Shown here: one piece after another, positions 23,800 to 33,085 of the stretch | How positions within the stretch are numbered: the stretch's first letter is position 1 | How the letters are laid out: each line of letters opens with the position of its first letter | NCBI GenBank assembly: GCA_041751935.1 | Contig: JBGSIA010000183.1 | Location: 1 to 64,000, forward strand | Direction: 5' to 3' | Length of the DNA stretch: 64,000 nt | Source of the DNA: JBBSJZ01 sp041751935 | GTDB taxonomy: Bacteria; Planctomycetota; Planctomycetia; Pirellulales; Pirellulaceae | The notes under the pieces: model-generated | The model's input: only the letters and a program-made list of their open reading frames with translations | What the model was told of the DNA's origin: nothing | The model's database searches: none | Translations under genes and position numbers: made by a program

Positions 23800-24729
23800 G
23801 TGACCACACGCAATGACAGTATCGCGAAATTGCTCGTGCTTGGTAGTGACCAGGGTTGGCATGCGGACCAACTTCGCGCGGCGTCGGCAGCACGATCTTG
23901 TCAACTATTCTTTGCACCGTACGAAACGCTGTCGGCGAAAGTGACGGACGATGGTCGAACGCAATTGTTCTGTGCGGCAGGGCAACTCGATGACTTTTCC
24001 TCACTTGTCACGCGCACGATGCCCAGTGGGTCATTCGAGCGAATCATGTTTCGGCTTGCGGTTTTGCATGAGTACATTCGCCGTAGCGGTGTTGTGATCA
24101 ATTCTCCACGGTCACTTGAAATTGCCATCGATAAGTTTGCTACTCTTGCGGTGATCAGTTCGCTTGGTTATCCAGTGCCCGACACACGCGTTGTTCAATC
24201 ACGCCGCGAAGCAATGGACGCATTTCGCGATCTAGGCGGTGATTGCGTGGTGAAGCCGATCTTTGGTGGGGAAGGACGCGGTGTGATGCGCATCCAGAAC
24301 GCCGAACTTGCGTGGACGTCGTTTGCTACCTTGGACCAACTTGACGCAGTGCACTATGTACAAGCATTTGTGCCTCCGGGTGGATGTGATTTGCGGCTAC
24401 TGGTGATCGGTAGCGATGTGTTTGGAGTCAGGCGAACAAACGCAAACGACTTTCGCACCAACGTCAGTGGCGGCGGTCAATGTCAAGCAATTCAAATCAG
24501 TGACGAACAAAGACGACTCGCGCTGCAAATCACTCACGCCATCGGATTACGGTTTGCATCGGTCGACCTGCTTGACGCCGACGATGGGCCGCCGCGAGTG
24601 GTCGAGGTTAACGGAATCCCAGGTTGGCAGGGTGCGCAGCAGGTGCTTCCGCATTCGATCGCCGCAGCCATCGTTGATGTTGCACTTGCCGATGCGTGCG
24701 GCGTCCAGAGTTTGGGAGAGGTCGCATGA
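23800..24729 (+). CDS. RimK-like ATP-grasp ligase of the H4MPT gene set
   Basis: About 309 residues. The N-terminal segment is a pre-ATP-grasp domain (LLVLGSDQGWHADQL). From about residue 100 an ATP-grasp fold follows, with EIAIDKFATLAVISSLGYPVP, CVVKPIFGGEGRGVMRI for nucleotide binding, and VVEVNGIPGWQGAQ carrying metal ligands. The nearest families are RimK, MptN and CofF ligases, which add glutamate to a carboxyl group. Its place 11 bases after mch makes a role in tailoring the H4MPT cofactor or its side chain likely, but that is inference. The GTG at 23800 is chosen because a TTG at 23734 would run deep into mch. Confidence 0.83.
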   Translation: MTTRNDSIAKLLVLGSDQGWHADQLRAASAARSCQLFFAPYETLSAKVTDDGRTQLFCAAGQLDDFSSLVTRTMPSGSFERIMFRLAVLHEYIRRSGVVINSPRSLEIAIDKFATLAVISSLGYPVPDTRVVQSRREAMDAFRDLGGDCVVKPIFGGEGRGVMRIQNAELAWTSFATLDQLDAVHYVQAFVPPGGCDLRLLVIGSDVFGVRRTNANDFRTNVSGGGQCQAIQISDEQRRLALQITHAIGLRFASVDLLDADDGPPRVVEVNGIPGWQGAQQVLPHSIAAAIVDVALADACGVQSLGEVA

Positions 24730-26426
24730 GCCACGATGGGCGATGCGATACGATCGCTTGCACCGGAAATGTTGCTAGCCGATTAAGTGCTATCGCAGCC
24801 ATGATTCCTGGAGCGATTGCGATTGCTGAACCAAGCGGTCGCCGCGGTGTTCCGGCTACGCAGTATTCACTGACTACGTTTGAGCAATTAGATCGAACCA
24901 GCGACGAGATTGCTTGCGGGTTGTTGGCTTGGGGAGTTCGGCCAGGCATGCGGTTGGCGATGTTGGTGCCGTTCTCCAGTCAATTTATCACTCTCGTATT
25001 TGCCCTGCTCAAATCGGGAGTGGTCACGATATTGATTGATCCAGGGATCGGGCGAAAGCACTTGCTCAGTTGCCTAGCTGACGCTAAGCCTGATGGTATC
25101 GTCGGTATTCCGAAGGCGCAGTTGGTTCGCACGCTCTATCGTCGGAAATTCGTGGATGCGAAATACAACGTCACCGTTGGCCGTAAATGGGGATGGGGCG
25201 GCATGACCTTGGACAACATAATGACTCTCGGTGCATCGGATGCCATTTCGCTTAACGGCGCTCAGGCGATTCCGACGATTAGCCATCAGGATCCGGCCGC
25301 GATCATTTTCACTACCGGCAGCACGGGACCGCCCAAGGGTGTCTTGTACACGCACGGTACGTTCCATTCGCAAATTGATCGCATTCGCGATCGGTATGAA
25401 ATCCAGCGTGGCTCACGAGACCTCGCTTGCTTTCCCCTATTTGGCTTGTTTGATGCAGTGATGGGCGTCACGACAGTTATCCCGGACATGGATGCTACAC
25501 GTCCAGCCGATGTTGATCCGCAGCGATTGATCGAAGCGGCGGAGCATTGGGAAGTTGACCAAGCGTTCGGTTCGCCGGCCTTGTGGAATACGGTCGTCCG
25601 ATATTGTGAAGCGAACGGTATCTCGAATCCGTTTCCTACGCTAAGACGAATCTTGTCGGCGGGTGCGCCCGTCCCGGCCGCGACGCTGGCACGACTGCGG
25701 GCGTTGTTGCATCCAGATACGGACATCGTGACACCCTATGGCGCGACCGAGGCGTTGCCGATTGCGTCCATCGAATCGCGACAAGTCATTGCCCGCACAG
25801 GCCCCGCGACGGCGAAGGGCAAGGGGGTCTGTGTCGGAACTCGTTTTGCCGATGTTAAGTGGCAGGTGATCGAAATCACCGACGAGCCCCTGGCGACGAT
25901 CGATCAAGTCCAACCAGTCGCGCCAGGCCAGATTGGTGAATTGATGGTAGGCGGTCCCATGGTATCTCGCGAGTATGTTGTTCGCGATGACCAAAACTCG
26001 CTTCATAAGGTCCATGACGGTGATTCTTTTTGGCACCGTATGGGCGATGTTGGTTACATCGACGATCAAGATCAATTTTGGTTTTGCGGTCGCAAGGCTC
26101 ATCGCGTGGAGATGGGCGATCGCATCCTGCTGACGATACCCTGTGAAGCCGTGTTCAATGCGCATCCGGCGGTCTATCGATCGGCACTTGTGGGCCGCGG
26201 TGCACGGCCGAACCAGACCCCGGTGGTGATGGTCGAACTGGAGCCGCGATACTGTGACATGGCGGTCGCTGATCGCGCGGCATTACGGGCGGAGTTGCTG
26301 GAACTGGCCGGTCGCAATCCGATTACATCGCGGATTAAAGAAATCATCATTCGCGACAAGCCCTTGCCCGTTGACATTCGCCACAACAGCAAGATTTTTC
26401 GCGAAAAGTTAGCCTCGGAGTTGTGA
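24726..26426 (+). CDS. OleC-like AMP-binding enzyme (beta-lactone synthetase or acyl-CoA ligase family)
   Basis: A 566-residue adenylate-forming enzyme. ATP-binding motif A3 is IIFTTGSTGPPKGVLYTHG near residue 195, A5 is TPYGATEALPI near 345, and the hinge is GDVGYIDDQDQFWFCGRKAH near 450. The sequence style, including LVGRGARPNQTPVVMVELEP in the C-terminal domain and NSKIFREKLA at the end, recalls OleC, which makes beta-lactones from beta-hydroxy acids in olefin synthesis. No OleA, B or D is adjacent. It overlaps the ATP-grasp stop by four bases (ATGA) with GGGAGAGG upstream, so it is firmly part of the mch operon. The substrate is unknown. Confidence 0.8.
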   Translation: MSHDGRCDTIACTGNVASRLSAIAAMIPGAIAIAEPSGRRGVPATQYSLTTFEQLDRTSDEIACGLLAWGVRPGMRLAMLVPFSSQFITLVFALLKSGVVTILIDPGIGRKHLLSCLADAKPDGIVGIPKAQLVRTLYRRKFVDAKYNVTVGRKWGWGGMTLDNIMTLGASDAISLNGAQAIPTISHQDPAAIIFTTGSTGPPKGVLYTHGTFHSQIDRIRDRYEIQRGSRDLACFPLFGLFDAVMGVTTVIPDMDATRPADVDPQRLIEAAEHWEVDQAFGSPALWNTVVRYCEANGISNPFPTLRRILSAGAPVPAATLARLRALLHPDTDIVTPYGATEALPIASIESRQVIARTGPATAKGKGVCVGTRFADVKWQVIEITDEPLATIDQVQPVAPGQIGELMVGGPMVSREYVVRDDQNSLHKVHDGDSFWHRMGDVGYIDDQDQFWFCGRKAHRVEMGDRILLTIPCEAVFNAHPAVYRSALVGRGARPNQTPVVMVELEPRYCDMAVADRAALRAELLELAGRNPITSRIKEIIIRDKPLPVDIRHNSKIFREKLASEL

Positions 26427-26511
26427 GCCAACCGCCGAGCACTGAGTAACTGCCATTGAGATTATAGTAGTGCAATGTCGCCAAGGTACATTGGGAAGCA
26501 CGGTAAACCTG

Positions 26512-26539
26512 TTGTCTTGGAGATCGCTACACTTAGAAT
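26512..26539 (+). promoter_or_regulatory. Possible sigma-70-type promoter for the Tat oxidoreductase gene
   Basis: TTGTCT (26512-26517) and TAGAAT (26534-26539) are separated by 16 bases and match the -35 and -10 consensus at four and five of six positions. The leader would be about 60 bases and includes a perfect TGCCAG-GAA-CTGGCA hairpin at 26567-26581. Found by eye only. Confidence 0.35.
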
Positions 26540-26606
26540 TATACGGAAAAGTCGCTCGGTACCGTTTGCCAGGAACTGGCATCGAACTCAAACAGGCATT
26601 ATCTCG

Positions 26607-27959
26607 ATGAACCCCATTTACTCCCACAATCGACGTCAGTTTCTTGCTGGATGTTCTGCGGCCGCGACCACCGCGATGCTTTCCAATGGAAAGACCCGCG
26701 CTGCTGCGAACGATCGTCTGAAGGTCGCGTTTATTGGTGTCGGAGGTCGAGGTGGCGGGAACTTAGCGACGATTTCCGCGACAGGAGCCGTTGACGTCGT
26801 CGCGGTTTGCGATGTCGATACTCGGACGCTTGGCAGCGCGGCAGAAAAACATCCAGGCGCCAAATCGTTTCAAGACTTTCGTGAATTGTACGATCGTGTT
26901 GGAAACGAGATCGACGCGGTGGTGGTCAGCACAACGGAGCACACGCACGCCTTCGCCTCGATGCCGGCGTTGCAACTGGGTAAGCATGTGTACTGTGAAA
27001 AACCGCTTGCCTACAACATTGACGAGACGCGGCGGATTACCGAAGCGGCGGCCCGCGCTGGCGTAGTCACGCAAATGGGTACCCAAATTCATGCAAGCGA
27101 GAATTACCATCGCGTGGTAGAGCTCATTCAAAGCGGCGCTATCGGTGCCGTCTATGAAGCGCATGTATGGGTCTCGCGGGCTTGGGGGTTACAGAGTGAA
27201 GCCGAAGCGAAAGAGAACAATGATCGATTATTCGTGGACTCGCGACCGCTTGAGTCGATGACGCCGCCTGAATACATCGATTGGAACTTATGGTTGGGAC
27301 CGGCTCCGGAGCGACCGTTTCATGAGGTCTATTTTCCTGGTCCGAATTGGTACCGCTGGTGGGACTTTGCCAATGGCACGATGTCGGATTTGGGCAGCCA
27401 TTGGAACGACTTACCGTTTTGGGCGTTGGAACTTGATGCACCGCGTACCGTCGAAGCATTCGGAATACCGCCACATCCAGAGATTGCACCGGCGTCGATG
27501 ACCGCTAAGTACGAATACGGTCCCCGGATAAATCATCCGGCTGTGACATTGACTTGGCATCAGGGGACTCACAAGCCAGAGATTTGGCAGCGCGGCGAGA
27601 TTCCTCAGTGGGGCAACGGTGTTTTGTTCATTGGTACGCGTGGGATGCTGTTGTCAGATTATTCCAAGCATGTGCTGTTGCCGGAAGACAAGTTCGTCGA
27701 TTTCGAGCGTCCGGAGCCGTTCATCCCTGACTCACCAGGTCATCACCACCAGTGGGTACTCGCTTGTCTGGGCGAGGGCGAGACCGGCAGCCCGTTTAGC
27801 TACGCCGGTCCGCTTACCGAAGTGAACCACCTCGGCAATGTCGCGTACCGAGTGGGTAAGAAAATCGTTTGGGATGCAAAGAAGATGCAGTGCATCGGTT
27901 GTCCCGAAGCAGATCCGTTTATCCGCCGCGAGCCGCGCGAGAGCTGGTCGTTGGGTTGA
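26607..27959 (+). CDS. Tat-exported Gfo/Idh/MocA family oxidoreductase
   Basis: About 450 residues. The N-terminus has a twin-arginine signal (NRRQFLAGCSAAATTAML), so the folded enzyme with its NAD(P) is exported. The Rossmann motif is VAFIGVGGRGGGNL near residue 38, followed by GKHVYCEKPLAYN (the family EKP lysine) near 130. WWDFANGTMSDLGSHWND belongs to the planctomycete/Bacteroidetes sugar-oxidoreductase subgroup. The ATG at 26607 is chosen because the longer frame from 26475 would put 44 residues before the Tat motif. Substrates are probably sugars or sugar acids, not identifiable here. It converges with the cytochrome protein gene, 10 bases apart. Confidence 0.88.
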   Translation: MNPIYSHNRRQFLAGCSAAATTAMLSNGKTRAAANDRLKVAFIGVGGRGGGNLATISATGAVDVVAVCDVDTRTLGSAAEKHPGAKSFQDFRELYDRVGNEIDAVVVSTTEHTHAFASMPALQLGKHVYCEKPLAYNIDETRRITEAAARAGVVTQMGTQIHASENYHRVVELIQSGAIGAVYEAHVWVSRAWGLQSEAEAKENNDRLFVDSRPLESMTPPEYIDWNLWLGPAPERPFHEVYFPGPNWYRWWDFANGTMSDLGSHWNDLPFWALELDAPRTVEAFGIPPHPEIAPASMTAKYEYGPRINHPAVTLTWHQGTHKPEIWQRGEIPQWGNGVLFIGTRGMLLSDYSKHVLLPEDKFVDFERPEPFIPDSPGHHHQWVLACLGEGETGSPFSYAGPLTEVNHLGNVAYRVGKKIVWDAKKMQCIGCPEADPFIRREPRESWSLG

Positions 27960-27969
27960 TCGCCAGGCG

Positions 27970-30900
27970 TTATTTCAGGGGCACTCCGAACGATAAATAC
28001 GCGAACAGATCGCGTAACTCGGACTCACTCATCTCTTTGAGTGCGTCTTCGGGCATCAAGGATGTAGGTAGCGCTTTCAATACTTCGAGCTGAGTTCTTG
28101 GCAGTACTTGATTTCGATTATCAGCCGTGCGGAGCGTCACGGTGTTAGTATCCTGGGCGGTGATCATACCAGTGATGGAGCGTCCATCGTCACTGATCGC
28201 TAGGTACGATTGGTACCCTTCGCGAATTTCGAGATTGGGTTCAACGATGTTCGCCAGCCAGAACTTGATGTCACCGCGCTGGTAACCGTCCAGCGGTGGA
28301 CCAATCGATTCGCCTTCACCAAACAGCTTATGGCAGACGCCACAGCGTTTCATAAAATGGGTCTTGCCGTCATCGAAGTTGCCCTTTGAATGGGAAAGCA
28401 ATTGGCTCAAACGGTTGATCTCCGCAAGCTTCTCTGGGGCGAGCATGGCGATTGGCTTGCCGAAGGCTTTTTCAACTTCGGCTACGATCTGAGCGTCATC
28501 ATAAGTTCGCAATTGCTGAATGACGTCGGCGGGAACTGCCGTAGATTTGAGTCGCCAGTTGTTGATTTCAGCAAGCAGGGTCAAGGCCCAGTTTGGTCGC
28601 GAAGCGAGTGTGCGACACGCTGTATCCCGTAAGTTATGTTCGCCGGAAATGCTGCTATAGAACGAACCGACAAGTTGCTTGGCAATTTTTTCTTCGTTGT
28701 AACTCGCTACCGCAGCGATGGCGGTGCGCTGCAGTGCTGGATCGTCAACGCCGCGCCCGGTTGCGAGTTGTAGCAACGTATCGATCGCAGCCGGATACGG
28801 GATCTCGCCCAGCGTGCGGGCGACTTCGATCCGAACACCGATATCGATGGCAGTATTTTTCAGCGTGGCGATTGCTTCTTTCGCCGCGTCCGGTTGCGCC
28901 GATCGTAGGGCCAACACGACGCCGGATTCTCCTCTTTGGTTTTGGTAACGAACAAACGCGTCGTTCAGTGTTGGTGGCAGGACGGGGAGCGCGCGACCTT
29001 GAAACGCTTTGACAAGATGCGAGATCAGTTCATCGCGACAAGAATCGTCGGGAGCAAGTTGCACCAGTTCCTGGCAATGCTGAAGATCCTCCGCTGAGCC
29101 TCGCGACGCATTTCGCTGGATCAGCCGCCCGATGAGAAACTGTTTTACGATCGGAAACTGCCAGAACGATTTGTCCGAGAAAAGTTGTTGGATTTCGGGC
29201 CAATGATCGGCGTGCGATTCCAGTGACCACCAGCACAACAGCGGCAGGTGCGGATCGTTAATATCTTCGGAGTGTTTGGCGAGTTCCGCGAGCGTTGCCA
29301 ATCCACTGACGACATCGATTCGCTTGGCCGTTGAAGCAAGCTGGCTACGGACTTGAATCTCCGTCTCGCGACGAGCCAAATCGGCGAGGGCAGCATGCCC
29401 TTCGCGGCGATCGCCGAGCAGTCGCACTGTCCAGCGACGAATATGCGGCGATGTGTGTCCGAGCCAGTCAACGGCTCGCTGGGTGCTAAGCGCATCGAGT
29501 CCGGCAATAACCCACAAGGCTTCCAGTGACGCGTCGTTGTCAACTTTCGCAACCAGCGCGTCGAGGATTGACAAGTCACGACGCCAACTGAGTTCCAACA
29601 CAGCTCGCTGGCGAACCCACTTGTTGGGATGCTCGAACTTGGCGATTAACTCCGTCGACGAAAGCTTGCTCAAGTCGCCATCGGTGTACTTTGGCTGTGA
29701 ATCATTCGGTCGGACTCGATAGATCCGCCCGCTTTCTTTATGCCAATCATCGATTGGACTAACGTGACTAAGTCGCGTGTCGTACCAGTCGGCAAGATAA
29801 ATCGCACCGTCGGGACCGACGCCACTGTAGACCGGTCTAAACCAACGATCCGAACTCTCTATTAAGTTGGCATGGTCTTCGGTGCGGTAAGTTGAACCAT
29901 GTGGTATTCGTTCGCTGTGCCAGACAACATTGTGAAGCGAGTTGGGAGCAACGATTGATCCGTCAAAAGATTTGGGAAAAAGTCCGCCCTCGTATATCAC
30001 GAACGCTTGAGCGAAACGACGCGTGTCGCCTTGAAGCAGCATCGCTCGAAAAAATCCAAGAGCGTAGGGATTGGTGAGTGGACCGTGTTTGCCCCAATTC
30101 TTTTCGCTGTAACTTCCTTGCGGATAGTAATAGCCGCGTGTGTTGCCGCCGTTGGTACCAGAGAACACGCGGCCGGTCGAGTCGATGTCTAAACTGAACG
30201 TGTTGCCGCAACCTTCGGCATAGATTTCAAATTCACGCGAGCGAGGATGGTAGCGCCAGATGCATTGTCCTTCGAAGTTGACGGCTTTGGTCACCGCCGA
30301 ACTGATTGTGCCGGCGGTCGTGCTGCCGTTTGCTCCATAAAGCCAACCATCAGGTCCCCAGAGCAAACTATTTGCGACCGAGTGTGTGTCTTGCAGGCCG
30401 AATCCAGACAAGTGAACCTCAGGATCACTATCGGGAACATCGTCACCATCCGCATCGGGATAGAACAGCAGGTAGGGCGGATTCAAAACCCAGATTCCAC
30501 CATGGCCGATTTGTACGGAAGTAGCGATGTTTAGTCCGGTCAAGACTTCTTTGGAGGTATCGTACAAACCATCGCCGTCAGTGTCCGAGTGAACAGTAAT
30601 TGTGTCAGCGCCGGCTGTGCCTCGTGGTGGCGGCTCAGGGACTTTGTCAAACACCGCTCGCAAATACTGGTCGTAACGGATGATTTTCAGTCCGGCGGGG
30701 AACTGGTACTGGCGATACTGAACGACCCACATGCGGCCGCGTGAGTCCCAAGACAAAAACAGCGGTTGAGAAACACTGGGTTCGTGAGCGATCAAGTCGA
30801 TCGTCAATCCCTCCTGTGGTTTTAGCAACTTTATCGCTTCGTCGGGCGGCGTGGGCGAGGAACCATCGGATTGAACGCCCAGTGCCGAAAATGACTTCAT

Positions 30901-31038
30901 TACCGCCTCGACTTGCTCATTCCCGGCAACCGACTGCAGCTCCGATGGCGACTGGGCTAGCAGGTGGATGCAGCACAGGTTGGGCAGTAAGACGCAGAAA
31001 AAGAAATAAAGGAGAATCGGAAACTTAAGTGTGCTCAT
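27970..31038 (-). CDS. PVC-type HEAT-repeat protein with c-type cytochrome domain
   Basis: A 1022-residue exported protein. A signal peptide occupies about residues 1-28. A beta-propeller-like domain follows to about 440 (FLSWDSRGRMWVVQYRQYQFP, LLWGPDGWLYGANGSTT, GPDGAIYLADWYDTRLSH), resembling membrane-bound sugar dehydrogenases. HEAT-like helical repeats fill about 460-860. The C-terminal module has the heme motif CGVCH (residues about 905-909) and downstream methionines that could be the sixth ligand. This architecture is nearly confined to Planctomycetes and Verrucomicrobia, where it is thought to act in periplasmic carbohydrate oxidation. Its convergent neighbour is a Tat sugar oxidoreductase. 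Confidence 0.9.
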   Translation of the reverse strand: MSTLKFPILLYFFFCVLLPNLCCIHLLAQSPSELQSVAGNEQVEAVMKSFSALGVQSDGSSPTPPDEAIKLLKPQEGLTIDLIAHEPSVSQPLFLSWDSRGRMWVVQYRQYQFPAGLKIIRYDQYLRAVFDKVPEPPPRGTAGADTITVHSDTDGDGLYDTSKEVLTGLNIATSVQIGHGGIWVLNPPYLLFYPDADGDDVPDSDPEVHLSGFGLQDTHSVANSLLWGPDGWLYGANGSTTAGTISSAVTKAVNFEGQCIWRYHPRSREFEIYAEGCGNTFSLDIDSTGRVFSGTNGGNTRGYYYPQGSYSEKNWGKHGPLTNPYALGFFRAMLLQGDTRRFAQAFVIYEGGLFPKSFDGSIVAPNSLHNVVWHSERIPHGSTYRTEDHANLIESSDRWFRPVYSGVGPDGAIYLADWYDTRLSHVSPIDDWHKESGRIYRVRPNDSQPKYTDGDLSKLSSTELIAKFEHPNKWVRQRAVLELSWRRDLSILDALVAKVDNDASLEALWVIAGLDALSTQRAVDWLGHTSPHIRRWTVRLLGDRREGHAALADLARRETEIQVRSQLASTAKRIDVVSGLATLAELAKHSEDINDPHLPLLCWWSLESHADHWPEIQQLFSDKSFWQFPIVKQFLIGRLIQRNASRGSAEDLQHCQELVQLAPDDSCRDELISHLVKAFQGRALPVLPPTLNDAFVRYQNQRGESGVVLALRSAQPDAAKEAIATLKNTAIDIGVRIEVARTLGEIPYPAAIDTLLQLATGRGVDDPALQRTAIAAVASYNEEKIAKQLVGSFYSSISGEHNLRDTACRTLASRPNWALTLLAEINNWRLKSTAVPADVIQQLRTYDDAQIVAEVEKAFGKPIAMLAPEKLAEINRLSQLLSHSKGNFDDGKTHFMKRCGVCHKLFGEGESIGPPLDGYQRGDIKFWLANIVEPNLEIREGYQSYLAISDDGRSITGMITAQDTNTVTLRTADNRNQVLPRTQLEVLKALPTSLMPEDALKEMSESELRDLFAYLSFGVPLK

Positions 31039-31135
31039 GTTGAAACGATGGGTCCGAAAAATGCTTCATAGAAATCGGCAAAAATAGATCCGCTCCCCCG
31101 TTTGGTCTCTTGAAAGAGTATAGTGGACGTTGACG

Positions 31136-32236
31136 ATGAGTACGCGTTTGATTCCAAAAGGCCGCTTTAATAGTAACAATTCTGATTCGAGGAGTGGTAG
31201 GAAATTGGACGACGGGATTGATTTTTCGACTAACGACGATCCGCGACAGGACGATACACGCGATGATGATATAAATGATCAAGACTCTGCGACTCTAAAG
31301 CGGAATTCAGTTTCTGGGGGCAATGCGACGGCGTTTGGCATTACGGATGTCGGGTTGCGACGCAAATCTAATCAGGATCAATTTCTGATCGCGCAGCTAA
31401 ATAAGTCCATGCTCGTTTCGTCGACGAGTTTGCCGATGGACACCCAGTCGCGATTGTTCGGCGAGGTACAGGGCCAGTTGATGCTAGTCGCTGACGGGAT
31501 GGGGGGGCATGCCGCAGGTGAGCGCGCCAGCAGTCTTGCGGTGGATCACTTGGTCGGACGTTTACTCAACAGCATGCACTGGTTTCTGCAAGTCGATCAT
31601 GACAGTGAGCAAGCGTTTGTCGAAGCTCTTAAAGAACTGTTGCAAGATGCACATGCTCGCATTTTAAGAGAATCGTCAGAGAACCTCGAGCAACGTGGCA
31701 TGGGCACAACTCTTACCATGGCCCATGTTGTGTGGCCGCGATTGTATGTCGTGCATGTGGGTGATTCGCGATGCTATCTGGTACGCGACGGAATCGCCGA
31801 GCAACTGACGACCGATCACACGCTTGCACGACGACTGGTGGAAACCGGCGGCCTGCGACCGGAGGAAGAAGCAACGAGCCGCTGGAGTCACGTGTTATGG
31901 AATGTCTTGGGCGGTCGCGGCGAGGGAGAATTGATTGCAGAGGTTCGTCGCGCTGAATTGCAAGCTGGAGATTACTTGGTGCTATGCAGTGATGGGCTGC
32001 ATCGATACATCGAGCCACCCATGCTGGCCGAAATAATCGCCCAACGTGACTCACCAGAAAGCGTCTGTACCGAATTAGTGCGAGTCGCGATCAAGGGCGG
32101 TGGAGAAGATAATATCACAGTGATCGTTGCTAAGCCTCAGCCGACATCACCAGCCGAAGCTCCGTTGAAAAAGGTGAAGAAGCAGAGCGACTCGTCGCTG
32201 GAAGACACGCACCCGCTTGATGAAGCGTCGATCTAA
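31136..32236 (+). CDS. PP2C-family protein serine/threonine phosphatase
   Basis: About 366 residues. A polar N-terminal 60 residues (many Asp, Ser, Asn) is followed by the full PP2C domain (about 62-335). Metal-binding and catalytic segments are visible: DVGLRRKSNQDQF, LMLVADGMGGHAAGE, MGTTLTMAHVVWPRLYVVHV with GDSRCYL, LVLCSDGLHRYIE and GGEDNITVIV. It probably reverses Ser/Thr kinase signalling, which is expanded in planctomycetes; no kinase gene is adjacent. The C-terminal tail is lysine- and serine-rich. The ATG at 31136 is preferred over the TTG at 31130. Confidence 0.92.
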   Translation: MSTRLIPKGRFNSNNSDSRSGRKLDDGIDFSTNDDPRQDDTRDDDINDQDSATLKRNSVSGGNATAFGITDVGLRRKSNQDQFLIAQLNKSMLVSSTSLPMDTQSRLFGEVQGQLMLVADGMGGHAAGERASSLAVDHLVGRLLNSMHWFLQVDHDSEQAFVEALKELLQDAHARILRESSENLEQRGMGTTLTMAHVVWPRLYVVHVGDSRCYLVRDGIAEQLTTDHTLARRLVETGGLRPEEEATSRWSHVLWNVLGGRGEGELIAEVRRAELQAGDYLVLCSDGLHRYIEPPMLAEIIAQRDSPESVCTELVRVAIKGGGEDNITVIVAKPQPTSPAEAPLKKVKKQSDSSLEDTHPLDEASI

Positions 32237-32287
32237 TATCCACTCTCGCGTCACGATCCTGTGAACGTCGCGTCGTTGGAGGAAGCA

Positions 32288-33085
32288 TTAGCCATCTACT
32301 GCATCGCGCAGTTCACGGACGAAGTCGGCAACGCGACTCGCGGCGTCCTGTGGCGACTTTGCATCCGCGATTCGTCGCACCACGGCCGAGCCGACGATCA
32401 GCCCATCAGCGTGCGGTGCGAGCTGTTTGGCTGTATCAGCGCCACTGATGCCGAAACCGATACATACGGGAAGCTCCGTTTGTTCTCGAAGCCAAGCAAC
32501 ATTATCCGACAAATTCGTCGGTAATGCCGTACGTTCCCCGGTGATACCGGTAACCGAAACGTAATACAAGAAACCAGTCGTCAAGCTGGCAATTCGAACT
32601 TGACGCTCTCGCGGCGTCGTGGGAGTGACCAGTTGGATCAAACTGAAGTCCTCTCGGCGACATACCAGCGATAGAGGTTCTGCTTCTTCGACGAGCAAGT
32701 CGGGAACAATAGCGCCAGCGAAACCGGCGGCTTTGGCTTGAGCAACGTAGCGATCCAAGCCAATGCGGTGAATGATCGCGTAGCTAATCATTGTCACCAG
32801 CGGAGCCGAAGTGGTTCGACAAACGTTTTCGCCAAGCTCGAAAACTTGAGCCAGTTTGAATTTTCGATCCAGCGCTCGCTGGTAGGATGCTTGGATGACC
32901 GGTCCGTCGGCGATCGGATCGCTATACGGGACACCCACTTCGCATAAGTCCGCGCCAGCATCAACCGCTGCGCGAAGGACCGCTGCGGTCGTCGCAATGT
33001 CAGGGTCGCCTGCGGTCACGAAGGGCATCAAGGCTTTGCGTCCGCGCGAACGAAGCGTAACAAATAACTGATCAATTGCCGACAT
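32288..33085 (-). CDS. trpA: Tryptophan synthase alpha chain
   Basis: A 265-residue TIM-barrel enzyme that cleaves indole-3-glycerol phosphate and channels indole to TrpB. Family blocks are MPFVTAGDPD, CEVGVPYSDPIADGPVIQAS with the catalytic glutamate, GFAGAIVPDLLVEEAEPL with the catalytic aspartate, TPTTPRERQVRIA, GFLYYVSVTGITGER and GLIVGSAVVRRI. The ATG at 33085 gives the normal N-terminus; a longer frame to 33151 adds 22 unconserved residues. It overlaps the PGI-like gene by 14 bases and trpB is not adjacent, an unusual setting. Confidence 0.95.
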   Translation of the reverse strand: MSAIDQLFVTLRSRGRKALMPFVTAGDPDIATTAAVLRAAVDAGADLCEVGVPYSDPIADGPVIQASYQRALDRKFKLAQVFELGENVCRTTSAPLVTMISYAIIHRIGLDRYVAQAKAAGFAGAIVPDLLVEEAEPLSLVCRREDFSLIQLVTPTTPRERQVRIASLTTGFLYYVSVTGITGERTALPTNLSDNVAWLREQTELPVCIGFGISGADTAKQLAPHADGLIVGSAVVRRIADAKSPQDAASRVADFVRELRDAVDG

